From Coniferiporia sulphurascens (lineage: Eukaryota; Basidiomycota; Agaricomycetes; Hymenochaetales; Hymenochaetaceae), in NCBI GenBank assembly GCA_002794785.1, contig NBBA01000004.1, positions 868,001 to 932,000 on the forward strand: a stretch of 64,000 nt of DNA, in the 5' to 3' direction. The position numbers and the translations under genes are program-made. Under the pieces are notes generated by a model, which searched no databases, was not told where the DNA came from, and saw only the letters and a program-made list of their open reading frames with translations. This document shows, piece after piece, positions 20,901 through 32,837 of this stretch (the first letter of the stretch is position 1; the number at the start of each line of letters is the position of its first letter).

Positions 20901-23526
20901 TGATTGAGTCGCCGGGCGTGGGAAATGCACCTCGATAAGGCAGAGAGCCACAATTAGCCCCGAAGCACCCGAAATCGATCAGATTGTACGTTCGGTGTAA
21001 GGTTGCGGCCGCGACACCGCGACGCCTCCACGCCATCGACTCCCTGGCAAACAACAAATCCGACCTCTCCGGAGGGGTCGGCGTCGGCAGATTCCTCTGC
21101 CGTCCTCAAGGGAAGAGATAGCGGTGACGAACAGCCTTCGGCACAGATTGAAGGCCGCAACTCGAAGACGGGACAAGGGGCTGCGCGTGATCGCGCGTGA
21201 TGCGGAGCTGTGAGTCAAGCGGTGGGAAGTGCGGCTGGACAAGACGAGCACAGGGGGCAGGACGGTGGATGGGGGAAGAGGGGGATGCAATATCAATGCT
21301 CGATATGGTTCAGCCGATTGCACCGCAACAGCGATGTCATCATGGCAGCGAGACCATAATTTGGTCAAACATGGATATTAGGATAGGGTGGTGTTGCCGC
21401 GAGAACGAAGGAACTCCCCAGGAAGGCAAGAAGTTTGCGTGCATTAGAAGCCAGGCTGTATCCAAATCCAAATTCGCGGTGCAAAGAAGGTACCGCAGAA
21501 GAGAAGCGATAGAAATACCTCCGGCCAGAACAAAAATAAAGAAAAGGAAAGGAAAAGAAAAAAGGCAAGTGTTGGGGGTAAAAACAGACCAGTTGGATAA
21601 TAATTGATGGACATAAGTTGCGCGTTACGGCATCGCAGAGCATCAACACCGCAACGCGATGCAACTAGGGTGCTTTGATGGAGAAGCACCCACGATAAAC
21701 AGTAACCACCCCGAGTCGGTTTCAACACATAATAAATGAAGATAATGCGCAAAACTTCCGAAATCAAATGTTTGAACGGCGAACGGCAAAGAGGGGGAGA
21801 CGATAACCTGAACCAAAAAAATCAAAAGCGGAAATATATCTCACCGGCGATTGATGAAGAGCTTGATTCAGTTTCACCCTCGAAAGGGTGCTGGAATGGC
21901 TGGTGTTGCATACCAAGGTGCTGCTGATGCTGCTGGTGATGCGTCTGTACGTGACGGTTTTCGAACATCTGAGTTTGCATCTGCAGCATATGCGAGGGCG
22001 ATGCGGCCAGGCTTGCGCGGCGGTGCATATGATGATCCTGCTGTCCACCGGAACCAGATGCCACAGGGAAATTCAGATAGTCGAATTCCGCGCCCATAAC
22101 CGCGGACGCGTGCGGAGTGTACGACGCGTGTTGCGTCGAGTGGGGGGAGTAGCTTCCGAGAGCGTGCGGGGATGGGTACGGTCCGTAGCGCGCGCTGTGT
22201 TGCTGCTGGTGGGGCATGTGCGAGTGTGCAGAGAAATCATAGTTCATACTGCTGCCCATCGCGTTGCTCATGGGCATTGGGCTGCCTAGCGAACCCATAG
22301 AGCCCATGGAGCCAACGGGTCCAATGCTGCCTAGGCCGCCATAGGCAGCGGGGCCGGACATCGAGCGAGAAGCCGCGTGAGGGAAGCTATGTCCCGGCGT
22401 ACCATGCCCGGCCGAAGGACCGGACGCCTGTGTCGCGCTGCGGGGGGCATGCGCGTGTGAGAGGCGCGGCTGTCCGCGAACCTTTCCCGCCTTGATAAGC
22501 GTCTCCTTGATACCAGCCTTGTATGCCTCAACAGCCTGCTTGTCCTGTAAAGCACGTCAGCCCCTGTGTTCCTATTTTTATGAAGGCAGAAAAAAAGATA
22601 GAAAATAAAGAATAAAACAGAGTAAAAAACAGAAAAAACGCCAAAAGAGTCATAGCGCGTAATTTGAAAATGACAGGAGGACGTGAAGAAATTGGAATGG
22701 AAGGAATTTAACGTAAGGCAAGACAAAAGGTAAGTCGACGATAACGTGGCGTTGGACAGCCCCCATCCTCGGCAAGGGCGAAGGAGGAGTTTGAAACGTC
22801 AGGGGGGGAGATATTCAAACTTACGCGCATCCAGGCAGGACGTTTCGGTCCCCAACCGAGGCAATCTATGCTAAGGCGGATGCATGTCTGGCACGAGTCA
22901 CCGACGCGTTGTTCATCACATTTCTAGCATAGGCGATAAGCAGAAGGGAACGGGACTTTTGTCAGCACACGCGCAAGCACAAGCGGAGGGGCCCTTACTT
23001 TTCGTCGAATACGGCACGTCCTAGCGGGAAATGCGAGCACAGGAAATTGGAAATTCAAATTAGAGTCAGCTGGGGTCGGTATTGCTGATTCGCGCTCGGA
23101 AACTCACCAGCAGCCGCCTTTGCCGTTGCCCGCGCCCGGCTGGGCATGGGGGAGCCTCTGCTGCGGGGGCGGGTCCATTGAGAGAAGTATTTCCGGGTGT
23201 GCAGGATGCGCGAGCGCGCGGTCGTGCGCGGGAGCTTGGGCTGCACGCTTTCCAGCGGGGTCTGGGCCGGAGAGCAACGGATCGTGGTCCGGGTGGGAGC
23301 GCAGACCGAGGTCGAGGGGGACGATGTTCGGAGACGGGTTGGAGGAGGACGGGCAGTCTGAGACGGGGGGCGTGAGGGGCGACGCGCTGTCCTCGCTGGA
23401 GTCTGGGCTGTGGTGCGGGAGGAGAAGGGGGCGCTGGGGCATGCCGCGCGCGGCGAGAGTGAGGTGGGGGCTGGAGGACAGAGCAGCGGGGGAGGGGAGA
23501 TGGGATGGGATGGAGGGGGCAGCCAT
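17963..23526 (-). CDS. Zn2Cys6 fungal transcription factor, first of a tandem pair
   Basis: A nuclear sequence-specific regulator by family. Start chosen at 23526 (MAAPSIPSHLPSPAALSSSP), after which a Pro/Ser-rich head leads to the zinc cluster spread over three exons: GCW|TCRIRRK (23110-23010), then KCDEQRVGDSCQTCIRLSID and CLGWGPKRPAWMR (22927-22829). The six cysteines have CX2CX6CX9CX2CX6C spacing. The next exon (DKQAVEAYKAGIKETLIKAG) opens a long low-complexity Gly/Ser/His/Gln region to 21845. A 1.8 kb intron follows, then GGSPHTTSPYIAAPSP and the C-terminal fungal regulator domain: DPHVRYYFDSVMPMQYVFAA, TLDPFGPLVNASCALAAKHN, AVDALASLHLVAYFLIQGGS, MARLLGCPDDVLLILAETAA and, at the end, VDWRDVMREELHADILLV. 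The end closely matches that of the neighbouring regulator. Target genes are unknown. Confidence 0.85.
20039..21844 (-). other. 1.8 kb intron inside the first Zn2Cys6 regulator
   Basis: Donor G|GTGAGA at 21844 and acceptor CTCTCTCTAG at 20039, with a TTACTAAT branch site about 20 nt before it, join IAG to GGSPHTT in frame. At 1,806 bp it is far longer than the 45-285 bp introns in the rest of the window. Open frames inside it (such as 21197-21607 plus, 20979-21368 minus) show no motifs; CT-rich sequence in the minus sense near 20700-20930 could be a second promoter or leader. An unrecognised small exon cannot be excluded. Confidence 0.65.
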
Positions 23527-23821
23527 TGGAAGTAAAGTAAGAGGGAGGGGAGGGGGGAAGGAGGTTGGGAGAGGCCGAGCTGTGTCATGACTATAAAGTC
23601 GCACAGTGGAACATACGCATTTACCGAGTCGGACGGCAAGATGCACCAGCCAGATGCAGATTACCAGATTTCGGTCTTTACAATTTAGCGTTGCACCCAT
23701 CAATTTCATTCCTTTTCCGGCACACAGGCACCGACCCTGCTTTTCCCACGTTACAAATCATCCGCATCCCCCGTCAAGAAGCACAGGCATGCGTTACATA
23801 TATTTCCCGTTACCATATTTA

Positions 23822-26800
23822 TTACACAAGCAAAAGAGGTAGCCTGTTCTCCCGCAGCATGTCACGCCACCCAACCGCTTCCCCGCCTCCGACTGTCCCT
23901 CCGAGCTTCCGAGCCGCCTCCCGCCGCCGCGCCCATACTATCTCCATCACCCGTACCACCTCCGCACAGTTCCCCACCCCGCCCTCCCCCTCCAGCACCT
24001 GCCGCAGCATCTCCCGATGTTCCGCGTTCTCTGCCATGCACCCCGCCAGGCAGATCGGAAACACCACGCTCCGCACCACAGACCGCCGCAGCGAAGCAGG
24101 CTCGGTCGGCACCTGCTGCAGCGCATGCACCGTTTCCTGCACTCCGTTCGCGATCTCCTCCACTCCCGGCCGGTCCCCGCTCAGCACAGTGTGCAGGTAC
24201 AGCCGCGCCGATGCCCGGAAGATGTTCGCCGTCAGCCGCCGTCGGTTCTCCAGCGAGTCGGCGTCCGCCCCATACGGCGCTGCGTTGCGGGGCGGCGACT
24301 CCGTGTACATCGTCCGCAGGTAGCGCTCTTCAATCTCCGTCCCGCGCTTCACGAGCACGAGCGAGCTCAGCTTGCCGTTCTTCATCTGCTCCTCCTTCCA
24401 CGCAGCGAGCGCCGAAATCTCCGCCAGCGCAAGGAACGTCGCGTTGTCGCACCCCATCACCTCCAGCATCGAAAACTCCGCTTCCGTGTTCGCCCTTTCC
24501 CCGTCCACCTCGACGACCCGCGCGCCCATGTTGTCGAACACCTCGCGGTACACATCAAGGAACAGCGGTTCGCGCACCTGCGTCACGCTCGCGAGCACCT
24601 CGAACCACATCGTCAGGCGCACAATGAACCCGCCCAGCTCATCTTCGCGGGCCAGCCGTGCGAGCGCCGCGCGAGTGTCCGTCCCCGTCGCTGACTGCCG
24701 CGTGCGCGCGAGCACAATCGCGACCCAGTCACACGCGATCTTGAGGAACCAGTCCCACTCGCCGATGCCTCCCGTGAACAGGTACGAGCTCACACACTGC
24801 AGGCTCGCCATCGCCTCAGCCTTCGTCAGCGCGTCGCCACCCGCGTCCCTATGGCGCTTCAGCATTGCGCGCGCACGTTTATGGTACGCCTCGCCAGAGT
24901 CATCTGCGATAGGCGGCCCGCTGAAACTTTGCGGTAGCTGCAGCGTGGACCCATGGGGCGGACTCTCACGCATGCGCCGTCGGTGCACACTAGAAACGAA
25001 GCAGATCGCGTCGCGTACGGCAGAATTAGTGTGCGCGAGATGCACGAGCAATTCGTCTACGCGCTTGTCCGCGAAGAAATATTGCACGGGGCGCACGTAG
25101 CGCACATAATGCTTGACGAGCGCACCATCGCCGCGATCGACGTAGTCCGAATCCATTAGCGGAGCTTGCAACATCGGCATAAATTGAGGGTACTGGTTGT
25201 GTTCCAGTTGGGCGAAGCCGTACGAGGTGCCGTAATTATCAGCGCCATAGGGTATGACAGCGCCTCCATCAGCAGCGTTGTCTGTCGCCATGGTCACATC
25301 TGCGAACGTGCCCAGGCCGATGTTCTGTTCGGCTTCGAGGTTCATGGCGTCTGCATCGTCCTGAGTAGGGTCGTCATAGTACAGACGTGAGAAAGTACTC
25401 TGCATCGTCGGCGGCAGACTCCGCACAGGTACGGTCGGTGACGGGCTCGGGAAGTTCAGTGCACTGCTTTCGTTAGTGTGGTTGGTCTGGTACAGCATTG
25501 GATACGAGGTATTGCCATAAGGGTTGGAATACGACGTCTGTCCTTGTTCTTGTTCCTGTTCTTGCTGTCCTCGCGGACGGTAATCCGTCAAGCCCTGACT
25601 CTTTCGAATTTGATTTTGGCCTTGGCCCAGGTGCGATGGTGCCTGAGAGTATTGCGAATCCGACGTGAGCCCGAGTTTGTTCGACCGAATATGATTATCT
25701 GGCAAATGTAACAGGAAGAGGGGGGAAAAAAACACGACAGCAAGCGGAGTATTCAAAGACAAAAAAAATGCGCGCACGCGAGTTATTATGATACCAGGAG
25801 GCGAGGATTCGGGGATACGATTGTCCGTTGGTTCGATAGCAGTGATGCGAGCGTTTCGACCGGCGACAGCGATAAGGTTACAAAGCATTATACAGGACAG
25901 CCAAATATAAAAACATTAAGGGAGAAAGATACAATGAGCAACACTTCTACATGGTGGAGTAAGTGCCCTGAGTCTTACATGAGGACGAAGTGTGCGGGTG
26001 CCCGCCATATCCCTGCATAGCGTAGTTGGTGTAGGCGGAATTCCCGACCTGGTGCGACGCAGATCCTTGCGCGTGACCGTTGCGCGCGGAGTGATTCGAG
26101 TGGACAAGCGAGTGCTGATGCAAACCAGCGGCATGCGAGTTTGAGTACCCGAGCATGACATCGGGTCCGCTGGGTCCGCTGAGCACGCCGTTCGCGCGCG
26201 AGGGAGTTGGTGAGTCGGGGGAGAGCGTCGGCGCAAACGTGTGGGGCGAGTGCGGATGGTGTGCGCCAACTGCAGACGGGAACGTGCCGAATACCGGCGC
26301 AGAGATCGAGTTCGAGGGGGCAGCATAGCCGTACGGCGCACAATTATTGTCGACGCCGTCATCGTAGAGACGCGCACGAGCATAAGCAAGGTGCGTCACA
26401 CCACGTTTAGGCGTAGGGACACGGTACGGGTAATCATGGTCGTATTCGACGTCCACGCCAGCAATGTCCACGCGCGGTTGGGTCGGTTGCAAGCCGAGGC
26501 CAGAAGCGACCGCGCCGATATCATTAGCAGCAACGCCAAAGTCAGTGCGGAGACCCCAGGGCGGTGTCGTTTCGTTCGCGGGGAAACGGCGATCAAGTGC
26601 GTCGCGGGGCAGATCAGAGCCAGGCCGGAGATCCAATACGTCCGAGCGCGGAGAGAGTAGTTCGGCATCCACGTCGGAGGTCCGATCCGCATCGATATGG
26701 GAGTGGTGGACATCGGGCAGCAGGGATGGTTGATACGGGGGCGTTGGGAGGACAAGCACGGGGGTGAGAGACGGCGAAGCGGAGGAAGACGAATAGGGAG

Positions 26801-27948
26801 ACAGAGAAGCAGAGTTAGAAGACAGCGAATCAGATTGAGATGCGTATGAGTCAAGGTGTTTATATGCGGGTGTATGCGCAGAAGGCGGAGCAGCCGAAGA
26901 AGCAAGTTGATATGAAAAGGCAGATGCAGGTAGAGCGGACCCTAGTAAATCAACTGTTCGATGCGGTAAAGAATATGGCGAAGGGGACCTACGCGTTGAG
27001 GAGTGAGCATTTATCGTGTCTGATGTCGGGGCTAAGTGGTGATCATCGAGCTGTCCGATGTCGAGACCTAGACCGAGGGTGTAGCCACCTGTCCTTTCCT
27101 GGTCGTGTGGCATGTATGCGCCGCCGTTTCGGCCCAAGCCTCCGTTTGCGCTTCCGCTGGCCGCGTAGGAACCGACAGGCGAACGTGTAAGCGATGTGCG
27201 GTTGTTATGGCCATGGGAGTGGACGTTCGAGCCCCGCATCCCTATCGGTGCCGGTGCAAAGGAACGAGTCGACGACGGAAGCTGGCGACCTTCTGCGAGA
27301 ACGAGCACGCCGCTGTTTGCAGAGTGCTGAAAGTCCATTCGCGGACGCGTGGGGCTAACCATGTGCGGAGACTGGGGTCCAGGAGAATGAGGGAGAGGGT
27401 CCGCCCTACCGAGGGCTGCAGGAGAGAGCGCAGAGTTGTTCGAGAGAGGCGGGGAGTTGTCTATGTGCATCAATGACCCGTCGGCGGCTGCAGATGGGTG
27501 CGAAAGGCCGGACGGTGGGGAGGAGCGCAGGCCAGTGGCCGAGGACGCGGAATGGCCTTTGATCATGCCGTTCTGCGCGAGGAAGCCCTTTATTTTTCCG
27601 CGCAGCTCGGTGACGCTGTTTCCCTCCTGGACGAGAAAAGGACGAAAGGGGAAGCGTCAGGGCAGGCACGAGGCGGTGGGGGGAGAGAAGGAGGACGTAC
27701 ACGCATCCAGTCAGGACGCTTTGGACCAAAGCCGAGGCACTGGAGGCGGAGACGAACACAGGTTTGGCATGAGCCTTCACTGTCTTGCTGTTCGTCGCAT
27801 TTCTGGGAGGAAGAAAAGGCGGGGTGAGAGAGAGCAAGGGGACGCGAAGAGGACGTGTACGGACCTTTCTGCGGATTCTGCAGGTGTAGCAGCCGGACTT
27901 TGCACGGACTGCACCCTTTGGTTTTGAGGAGGAGGCGCGTTTAGACAT
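23822..27948 (-). CDS. Zn2Cys6 fungal transcription factor, second of a tandem pair
   Basis: Paralogue of the preceding regulator, 295 bp upstream of it and on the same strand. Start at 27948 (MSKRASSSKPKGAVRAKSGC). The zinc cluster reads CYTCRIRRK|KCDEQQDSEGSCQTC, VRLRLQCLGFGPKRPDWMR, with an intron at exactly the same place (between RRK and KCDE) as in its neighbour. It is followed by ELRGKIKGFLAQNGMIKGHS and a long Ser/His/Pro-rich, probably disordered, stretch to 25979. A 280 bp intron (25699-25978) joins SSS to YNHIRSNKLGL. The last exon has Gln/Glu-rich sequence, then the regulator domain: VKHYVRYVRPVQYFFADKRV, AVRDAICFVSSVHRRRM, MASLQCVSSYLFTGGIGEWD, MLEVMGCDNATFLALAEISA, TANIFRASARLYLHTVLSGD and VGWRDMLRENRLPLLLV at the stop. 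The gene has unusually long flanking non-coding DNA on its 5' side, which suggests complex control (inference). Confidence 0.87.
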
Positions 27949-30900
27949 GAACGCGGATGGAGAAGAAGAATAGACTGCGAGCGGTGGGTTGTGAGGAGGA
28001 GAGCGGGGAAAGGGGTCGACCATGAACCAAGAGAGACGAGCGAGAGCGAGAGCAAAGCAAAACGAAAAAGCAAGAGAGCAGAGCGGGGGAGAGCGAGAGG
28101 GACGACGAGGACGGGGAGAGGGAGGAGGACAAGGGGAGAGAAGAGAGCGCTGGGTGATTACGAGGATCGCCTCCGAGGGCAAAAGAGAGGCAAGGTTTAA
28201 GTAGGGGGTTTACCCAGACGCTGGCGAAAGCGCGCGCGGCGATTCTCATTTCTGTTTATTCCATCAGGGACCCGGAACACCCCGACCTAGCCGACGAGAT
28301 CGGGGACTGACCCTGGTTATATATTACCTAATATATTCGATCTTCGATATATAATTAATACTGGGACGGTACTAGTACCTTCCCACAGCCTCTCCTCTCG
28401 CGTTTCGTCTCGATTGTTGCTGCCCAGCCACTCCAAATCTCCTCTCTCTCTCTGCGACAACAACAATGCATTAACACCGGAGCCCTGCACCGATGACGTA
28501 CACCGCGTTCGCCCCAGCCGTCCCGCCTTTGCTCCCGCGCTTTCCGCTTCGAAATCCGCTCCAGAGTGCATGTAGATCTGCGTTTCCTGCCGCTACTTCA
28601 CCACCCATCGCCACCACACCAACAGCGGTGTCCCCACCACGCGTACCACCTGCCTTAACGGCACTGTCTCCGCCGAAAAAGCTATCAGCACAGAACATCC
28701 TACCCTGCACATCATCATCACTTCGCGAAGGATCAAAATCCTTGCCCCCTGCGCATGCGCATTCGTCTCCCTGTAACCCTTTGTCGCCCACCCGTCTTTG
28801 CCTTTCTTCCTTTGTTCCCGACTTAATCTTCCGTTCATTTTTCAATTGGAATTTACATCCTCGGATATTCCGATACATCGGCTCTCGCCCCTGCCACTCG
28901 CGTCGTTCCGCTTTGGAACACCTTGTTTTCTACGGCTCCCCCTCCTTCCTATCCGCTCGACTGCTTTCCCCCGTCTCCATGGATTATCTAGTCCTATCAA
29001 TCTGACCGTGTCGCACCTAATCTTGACTTTTCTTGTCACACCGTTATTTTTTTCCTATTTTATCCACGCATGTCAGGTGGCCATCCTACGCGTTCAAAAA
29101 AGGGTCCGAAACGAAGACGCGAGGAGGGGCGGGCGCCGCCGTCCACTAGTATTGCCAGACACTTCTCGTCATCCCGCAGAACCGACCCGACGTACGGCGC
29201 TCCGATCGGCTCAAATAAAGAGAGTGCGAAGCGACAGCGCGTCAAGACCCCGTGTTTCTCTGCTGCAGTCTCGGAGTAGATCGAACCCGGGCTCTCGGCG
29301 CCCTCGCTATCTTCCCGAAGATACGGCAGATGCGCACTGGGCGACGCACTAGCACAAATCTTGTACCTGGCCTAACATTGCGGCCGGCACATGTAACGAG
29401 AAGAGGGTATACACCTGCCTCCCCTCACCCATGCACCCTGCTCCACGCAGGGCCGTGGTGTCGGCACTGAAACACCGAAAGCAAGTAAGTTGCCATTCCG
29501 GTCCTGCTATACGCGTACAACATCCGTATGACAGGCGTTACGTACTTCCCCCTAGGCCTGCTGCGGAGGAGTGTCAATACAAGTACGCGATGGCAACGCA
29601 GTAGTTACGGCAAAGCAATAATTAGATTAAAAATGGGGGGATGTAATGATAAAGGCAGATAAAGAAAAGGGAAATAGGAGCTCAGATCGGCTACCTTGGC
29701 GAGCAATCAGGGGGAAGCGACGGACATTGAGTAGCAGATACGGCGGGGTGCACCGCCGGCAGATGGAAATGAAAAGCAGCCCCGCCCGAGGTCACACCGC
29801 GTCCCGCGACATGCACATCAATAATCGTCTAGTTGGGACGGAACCAAAAATCCCAAAGAACGAATAAATACGAACCCACAAGTGCATCTTTTGCGCGTAA
29901 GCTAATGACGTGATTGGACCGTAATTTGCTTCCGTGTGCTTCTAGGGGCGAGGCCAGGTCCAAAAAGGGAGATCTGCACAGGCGGGCGGGCTAAGCACAC
30001 GCGACATGGGACCGCGCTTTCAGGGGTGCCCACACCATCTGTTGTTACTAGTAGCACCCCCACACCCCAATCACCCCCCCGGCTCCGTTCATTAAATCAT
30101 GATCTAAAAAATCACGTCCGCCGTCGCCGTACTTTGTCGAGGTCAAGGGCACCGCCGGGAAGATCACACCCGTACGGTACATCACCCCTGTATCCGACAA
30201 CAACAAAAAAGACTATCACCCCCATCTTTTTCCAAACACGATGATAGGTAGCCAACAGAAGCGCAAAATGTTTCCAAAGAGTACCGTAGCGAGTAAAGTG
30301 CTTGTATGTAGTACCCACGTGGGTCCCAGACTCGACATCCTTCCCTTACGAATACCCAATAAAGCCACTCCGTCGTAATCATTACAACTTGCTCATATTG
30401 ATACATTAATAGCCTTAACTCTGGAACTCTGGAACTCTGGTCCCCTCCTTCTTCCCCCGGATCTTACAGATAAAACCCGTCGATAAAGCAGACTCAGAAG
30501 AAAGAAGAGTAGGCGGGGTGGTAAAAAAAACTGTGGGCGCGAGCGACGAAGGGTTGACTGTATTAGCTTTGACTAGGTGACCCGGGATCGTCCTCGGCCT
30601 CGGCCTACCTGTCCAATCTAGACAAAAATGTTGCACTTCTTTTCCGACTCGGAGCTCGTGCACTGCACCGCATGTGAGCCTGATCGATCTGACCCGTGGA
30701 GACTTGGAAGACAGAGGCTGCATGTTACCGATGCCGATGCCGATGCCGTCACACACGCACCGATGTCGGAATATTTGTCTACTTGGGTACGGTAGGGGGA
30801 GAGGGAGGCGAAGACGAAGGCGAAGGGGACGAAAGAAGAGGGCCCGGGGGAGGAAGCACTACTTGTAAATACTGTTCATCACTTACACAACGACTCGCCG

Positions 30901-32739
30901 CCCGAGCCACCCGAGCCGCTTTGTCCTGAGCCCTCGCTCTCCCATGGTCTCTCTCCCTTCCACAGGCGCGCAATTAATAGCGGCCCCCCGACAGCACAGA
31001 ACCATCGCCCGTTCCCGTTGCCAGTGCCTGTCGCCTTCGCCTTCTGTCCCTCCCGCGCTGCCTGGCCAACCAATCAGAAACGCACCAGTGCCAACCCCTT
31101 CAGTGTATTCCACCCTGCCAACTAACACACTTCCGAGTCAAACTTATCATCTATGTAACGAGAAACCGCCAGAGTGACGCGCTACTCTTTCTATAACCTG
31201 GAGCATCGAATAGACCCGTGTGCTTTATTCTATGGATTGTTATTTTTTCTGAGACTCAATGGACGTTACAGGTCATTAAGAGTCTTACCTGACATATACC
31301 CAAGCACACAAAGTCGTTATATTTTAAGTTGTGATGGGGAAAAAACTAATGGCAGGGGAGGGAAAAGACATGAGAACGCAGTGAGATTCACGCAAATCAC
31401 CGGGGGGCGGGGGGCAACCTATCACCCAATGCATCAAATTCTAGATCGCATACCCGCTGCATATCAGAGCCCATATAGCTATTTAAACTACCCTATTCCA
31501 TTACTAGTACTTTCGGAAAAACTCAAACCCCCCTGGGTGCTAGATCTTTCTTGCTGCAAATCTCAGTCTGAAAATCGATGTACAGTATATGCACTATATC
31601 TGAGCAAATATGTTGATCGGTGCTTCGATATTTCAGATATATGTACATACATAGTATATTAATGGACCCTCTACGTTATAGCCTTATATAATGATAATTC
31701 CATTTGCTAGAGGGGAAACATTGTGTCAGAAACGCCAAAGTGGATGGACGACGCGTATCGTCGTCCGAGTCACCCACCTCGTTCAAGTTCCATGGCCCTT
31801 CGAAGGGCCACAAAATAATCGCAAGCCCTCCTAAATTCTTTCTTACTGGTATTACACTTCGTAGGGCTTCTAACCCTTTTTTTGTGCCTCAGAGCGGGTG
31901 CTTGGGCAAACGGCGTCTCTGGGACGAGCTCACGATCCGCGAAAAATTGTGCCCATTGAAGAAGGCATTTACACGCTATACGAAGGAGTGCTTGGTTGTC
32001 TGCGAACTCGGGCGCATCTGTAAGTACTTCCGCGCTATTGTCTGCATGCTTCCTCGCGCACTGTCTCTCCACGGTCAGAAGCCTGCGATGTACTACAACC
32101 CGCCGCCACATGTTTCGCCTGCAATCAACCACGAGTCTCAAAGCTACTACGACCCCTGGGGTCTGGGGTGTCCCCAGCCAACATCGGCACACACGCCATC
32201 CTCACCAGCGCTGTCAATGGTCACGCTGTCCGTCCGACCACACACAGCTACTCGATGTAGAATAGTGCTGCGGCTGCGCTTGGCACCACCCCCATGCGCA
32301 TATGCACGGACTAGTACTGCCCATCTACCAGCCGCTTCTTACCCACCGGCACTAGTACTCCCTACCACAGCACATCCGAGAGTTTCTTCCTTGCAGATCC
32401 AACAGTGTGTGCTCACAGTGCTCACACCGCTCGTCATGCACGTACTGCTGTACTCACCCAGACGACTCATGGCGAGGACCAAAAGACCGTAGCACAGACC
32501 TATCGGACGCATCTGTGACCTTGTTTGTCATTGTTGCGGTCTTGACCGGCGCGGTTTCAAGGACGAATTCGCCGTTAAGGGAAGGGGAAGTCGGCGCAGA
32601 AGACCGACAAGGGTCTTCGCAAGGCTGCGTGTATCGGTGCGTGGCGTCTCTGCTATTGCGTGTGCAATAATTAATTTTTCTCTGCTGAAAGGGGGGCGCG
32701 TTGAGCAGTTGCGGCACGTGGGTAACGACCGGCGATGGC

Positions 32740-32837
32740 GGCGCGCGCGCGCGATATCGAGAGGCAGAGAGAGAGAGAGAAGAGCATTTTATATGGGCGC
32801 GAGAATGTATACTAAATACAAGTAGCGCCCCCCCCCC
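32740..32837. repeat. Cluster of simple repeats: (CG)n, (GA)n and poly-C
   Basis: An alternating CG tract lies at 32740-32753, a GA tract at 32766-32783, and a run of ten C at 32828-32837. They sit in the gene-poor region. Alternating CG can adopt Z-DNA and such tracts are length-unstable; no function is implied. Confidence 0.8.

Noticed and set aside
20979..21607. Frames inside the 1.8 kb intron as separate genes
   Set aside because: They have no motif, overlap frames on the opposite strand, and show no supported exon structure; transcript data would be needed.
17963..27948. Mating-type locus
   Set aside because: The pair are Zn2Cys6 regulators; no homeodomain, pheromone or receptor gene is nearby.
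29220..29300. tRNA-like T-loop (GGGTTCGATC on the minus strand)
   Set aside because: The T-stem flanks do not pair and no acceptor, D or anticodon stems can be formed around it.
28493..29352. Two overlapping plus-strand frames of 170 and 184 codons
   Set aside because: They overlap each other and a minus-strand frame, are Pro/Ser/Arg-rich, and have no conserved segment or start context.
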